Shown: positions 5,251 to 6,376 of the stretch, in pieces
How positions within the stretch are numbered: the first letter of the stretch is position 1
Layout: the number at the start of each line of letters is the position of its first letter
Source: an uncultured Selenomonas sp.
GTDB lineage: Bacteria; Bacillota; Negativicutes; Selenomonadales; Selenomonadaceae
Length of the DNA: 6,376 nucleotides
Direction: 5' to 3'
Assembly: GCA_937981305.1 (NCBI GenBank)
Contig: CALJPB010000191.1
Location: 1 to 6,376 of the forward strand
Program-made: the position numbers and the translations under genes
The notes under the pieces: model-generated
The model's input: only the letters and a program-made list of their open reading frames with translations
Told to the model about the DNA's origin: nothing
Databases searched by the model: none

Positions 5251-6376
5251 TCAGAAATTCCCAATCAGACGCACCCATGCGTCGTCTTGGTCAACCAGCC
5301 CTGCGATGCTCATAAAGTCATGCAGTTTATACCGCAGCTCCCATTCCCATGCGCCCCGCTCCGGCCAGTGCTCATAGCGCACACACCAGCGCGGATGGAG
5401 TTCATAGCTGCCCGCGAGCGAGAGGCGATCATCGCGCAGGTCATAGCGCAGCTCCCCCGTCAGATGGGGCAGAAGCGCACGCGCATAGCCCAAGCGCCAA
5501 TCAAGATGCAGATCCTCCGGCGCGGCATCCGTCTCCGCATAGAGTTCATCCCGTGCACTCACCATCCGCCCTGCGTGCAGACGTACCCGCAGATCATGCC
5601 GCGCATCGCCGCTCGCAGACGTGCGTCCGATATCCAACCACCCCGTAAGGCGCAGACGATAGCGCGTCGTATCCGTACGGCTCATAACCGCCATGCGCTC
5701 GCCCGGCGCAATCGTCACCTGTGATGTGAGACGGAGGCGGCGAACGTCGCTCCGCGCATCCAGCATCTGTGCGAGCTGATGCTCAAATGCTGTACGGTGA
5801 CGCGCAACGAAGGCGACGGGGACACCGACAAGGCGGTTCACCGCCATCTCCATCGTGCTGCGCTGCGAGAGCAGAGTCACATTCGGAATCGTATCCGAAC
5901 GCATGGAGAGATCGACGGTCCGCACGACAGGCAGACGCGGATAGACCGTCAGGTGCACCCGTGCCGCCGCATCGACCTCCAGATCATAGTCCGCACGAAA
6001 CTCCGGCAGATGTTCTTCCATATAGGCGTTCAGACTGCGCTTCAGCGCACCTGCCGCCCAATCCGTCGCCGCAGTAGGCAGACCCACAAGGGCATCGGAA
6101 AAAACGCCCTCTACGCCCGCAAGATCCGCGCGTATCATGGATTCCACGGCGGGCGGCATTCCCTCAACCACAGTCTCAACGGCGACGCTTTGAATCGTAT
6201 CCGCCCACGGCACGAGATGAATCTCCACCTCTGCTTGCGGAGCGGGGCGCACAGTGACCCCCGTCACCGTATAGCCAACGAGCAGGCGGTCAAAGACCGC
6301 GCCAATAACAGCCTCCTCCTCCGCCGCTGAGACCGCCGTCACCGCACGTCCTTCCATACGCTCCGCCGCGATTGCC
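5251..6376 (-). CDS. Probable outer-membrane beta-barrel protein with an N-terminal alpha/beta region (5' end outside window)
   Basis: The reading frame is open to the right edge (reading ...AIAAERMEGRAV), so the ATG at 6357 is probably internal and the signal peptide lies beyond the window. At least 374 residues are encoded. No family was recognised. Counting from the ATG at 6357, residues 1-200 look like a soluble alpha/beta module, possibly two POTRA-like units (strands near 55-63, 122-138 and 144-152; helices near 69-80, 100-116, 168-177 and 186-200). From about 203 to the end there are roughly ten to twelve amphipathic strands of alternating polar and hydrophobic residues separated by short turns (for example RYRLRLTGWLDIG, HDLRVRLHAG, GELRYDLR, WEWELRYKLHD). 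The protein ends in WVRLIGNF, and a C-terminal Phe is the classic recognition signal of Bam-assembled barrels. It is the first visible gene of the glycosyltransferase operon. Alternatives are a small Omp85/TamA relative or another envelope protein with an all-beta end. The outer-membrane location is an inference. Confidence 0.65.
   Translation of the reverse strand, partial: AIAAERMEGRAVTAVSAAEEEAVIGAVFDRLLVGYTVTGVTVRPAPQAEVEIHLVPWADTIQSVAVETVVEGMPPAVESMIRADLAGVEGVFSDALVGLPTAATDWAAGALKRSLNAYMEEHLPEFRADYDLEVDAAARVHLTVYPRLPVVRTVDLSMRSDTIPNVTLLSQRSTMEMAVNRLVGVPVAFVARHRTAFEHQLAQMLDARSDVRRLRLTSQVTIAPGERMAVMSRTDTTRYRLRLTGWLDIGRTSASGDARHDLRVRLHAGRMVSARDELYAETDAAPEDLHLDWRLGYARALLPHLTGELRYDLRDDRLSLAGSYELHPRWCVRYEHWPERGAWEWELRYKLHDFMSIAGLVDQDDAWVRLIGNF

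Noticed and set aside
1..6376. Search by eye for CRISPR repeats, tRNA/rRNA, insertion sequences, phage or toxin-antitoxin genes
   Set aside because: None found. The whole window is explained by minus-strand envelope genes with short gaps and no long direct or terminal inverted repeats.

Overview
The window looks like a chromosomal piece of a diderm Firmicute of the Negativicutes, most likely a Selenomonas-like organism. The evidence is an lpxD gene (lipid A synthesis) directly behind OmpH/Skp-type periplasmic chaperone genes, two lipoproteins with lipoboxes, and a protein that looks like an outer-membrane barrel. These are combined with strong AGGAGG-type ribosome binding sites, GTG starts and GC-rich coding sequence. 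The genus is inferred from gene content and style, not from a database match. All eight genes lie on the minus strand, so the window reads biologically from right to left.

Region 1 (6376 to 2821) is a tight three-gene operon. It holds the 3' part of a probable outer-membrane beta-barrel protein (no family recognised), a DPM1/ArnC/GtrB-type polyprenyl-phosphate glycosyltransferase (GT2), and an ArnT-like GT39/GT83-type membrane glycosyltransferase. The two glycosyltransferase genes overlap by ATGA. The pair fits a two-step scheme: one enzyme loads a sugar onto undecaprenyl phosphate, and the other moves it to an acceptor on the outer face of the inner membrane, such as lipid A or another envelope glycan.

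Region 2 (2803 to 2332) is a small lipoprotein gene of DUF3862/BamE-like appearance. It has its own good sigma70-type promoter (TTGAAT-N17-TATGAT).

Region 3 (2293 to 1) starts with a near-consensus promoter (TTGAAC-N17-TATAAT). It drives three tandem OmpH/Skp-like genes of different design: a 154-residue exported or anchored form, a 367-residue membrane-anchored form with a very long coiled coil, and a 144-residue predicted lipoprotein. lpxD follows. A strong intrinsic terminator lies between the first and second OmpH genes and runs right up to the translation signals of the second. The distal genes, including lpxD, therefore probably depend on read-through, giving high first-gene and lower downstream expression. 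The second and third OmpH genes overlap by ATGA. The skp-lpxD order matches the classic bamA-skp-lpxD-fabZ-lpxA locus of Gram-negative bacteria.

There is no tRNA, rRNA, CRISPR array, insertion sequence or phage gene. No stretch over 300 bases lacks a gene; the longest gaps are 2211-2331 and 2734-2820, and each holds a promoter. The parts least explained by known families are the barrel protein and the long middle OmpH-like protein.
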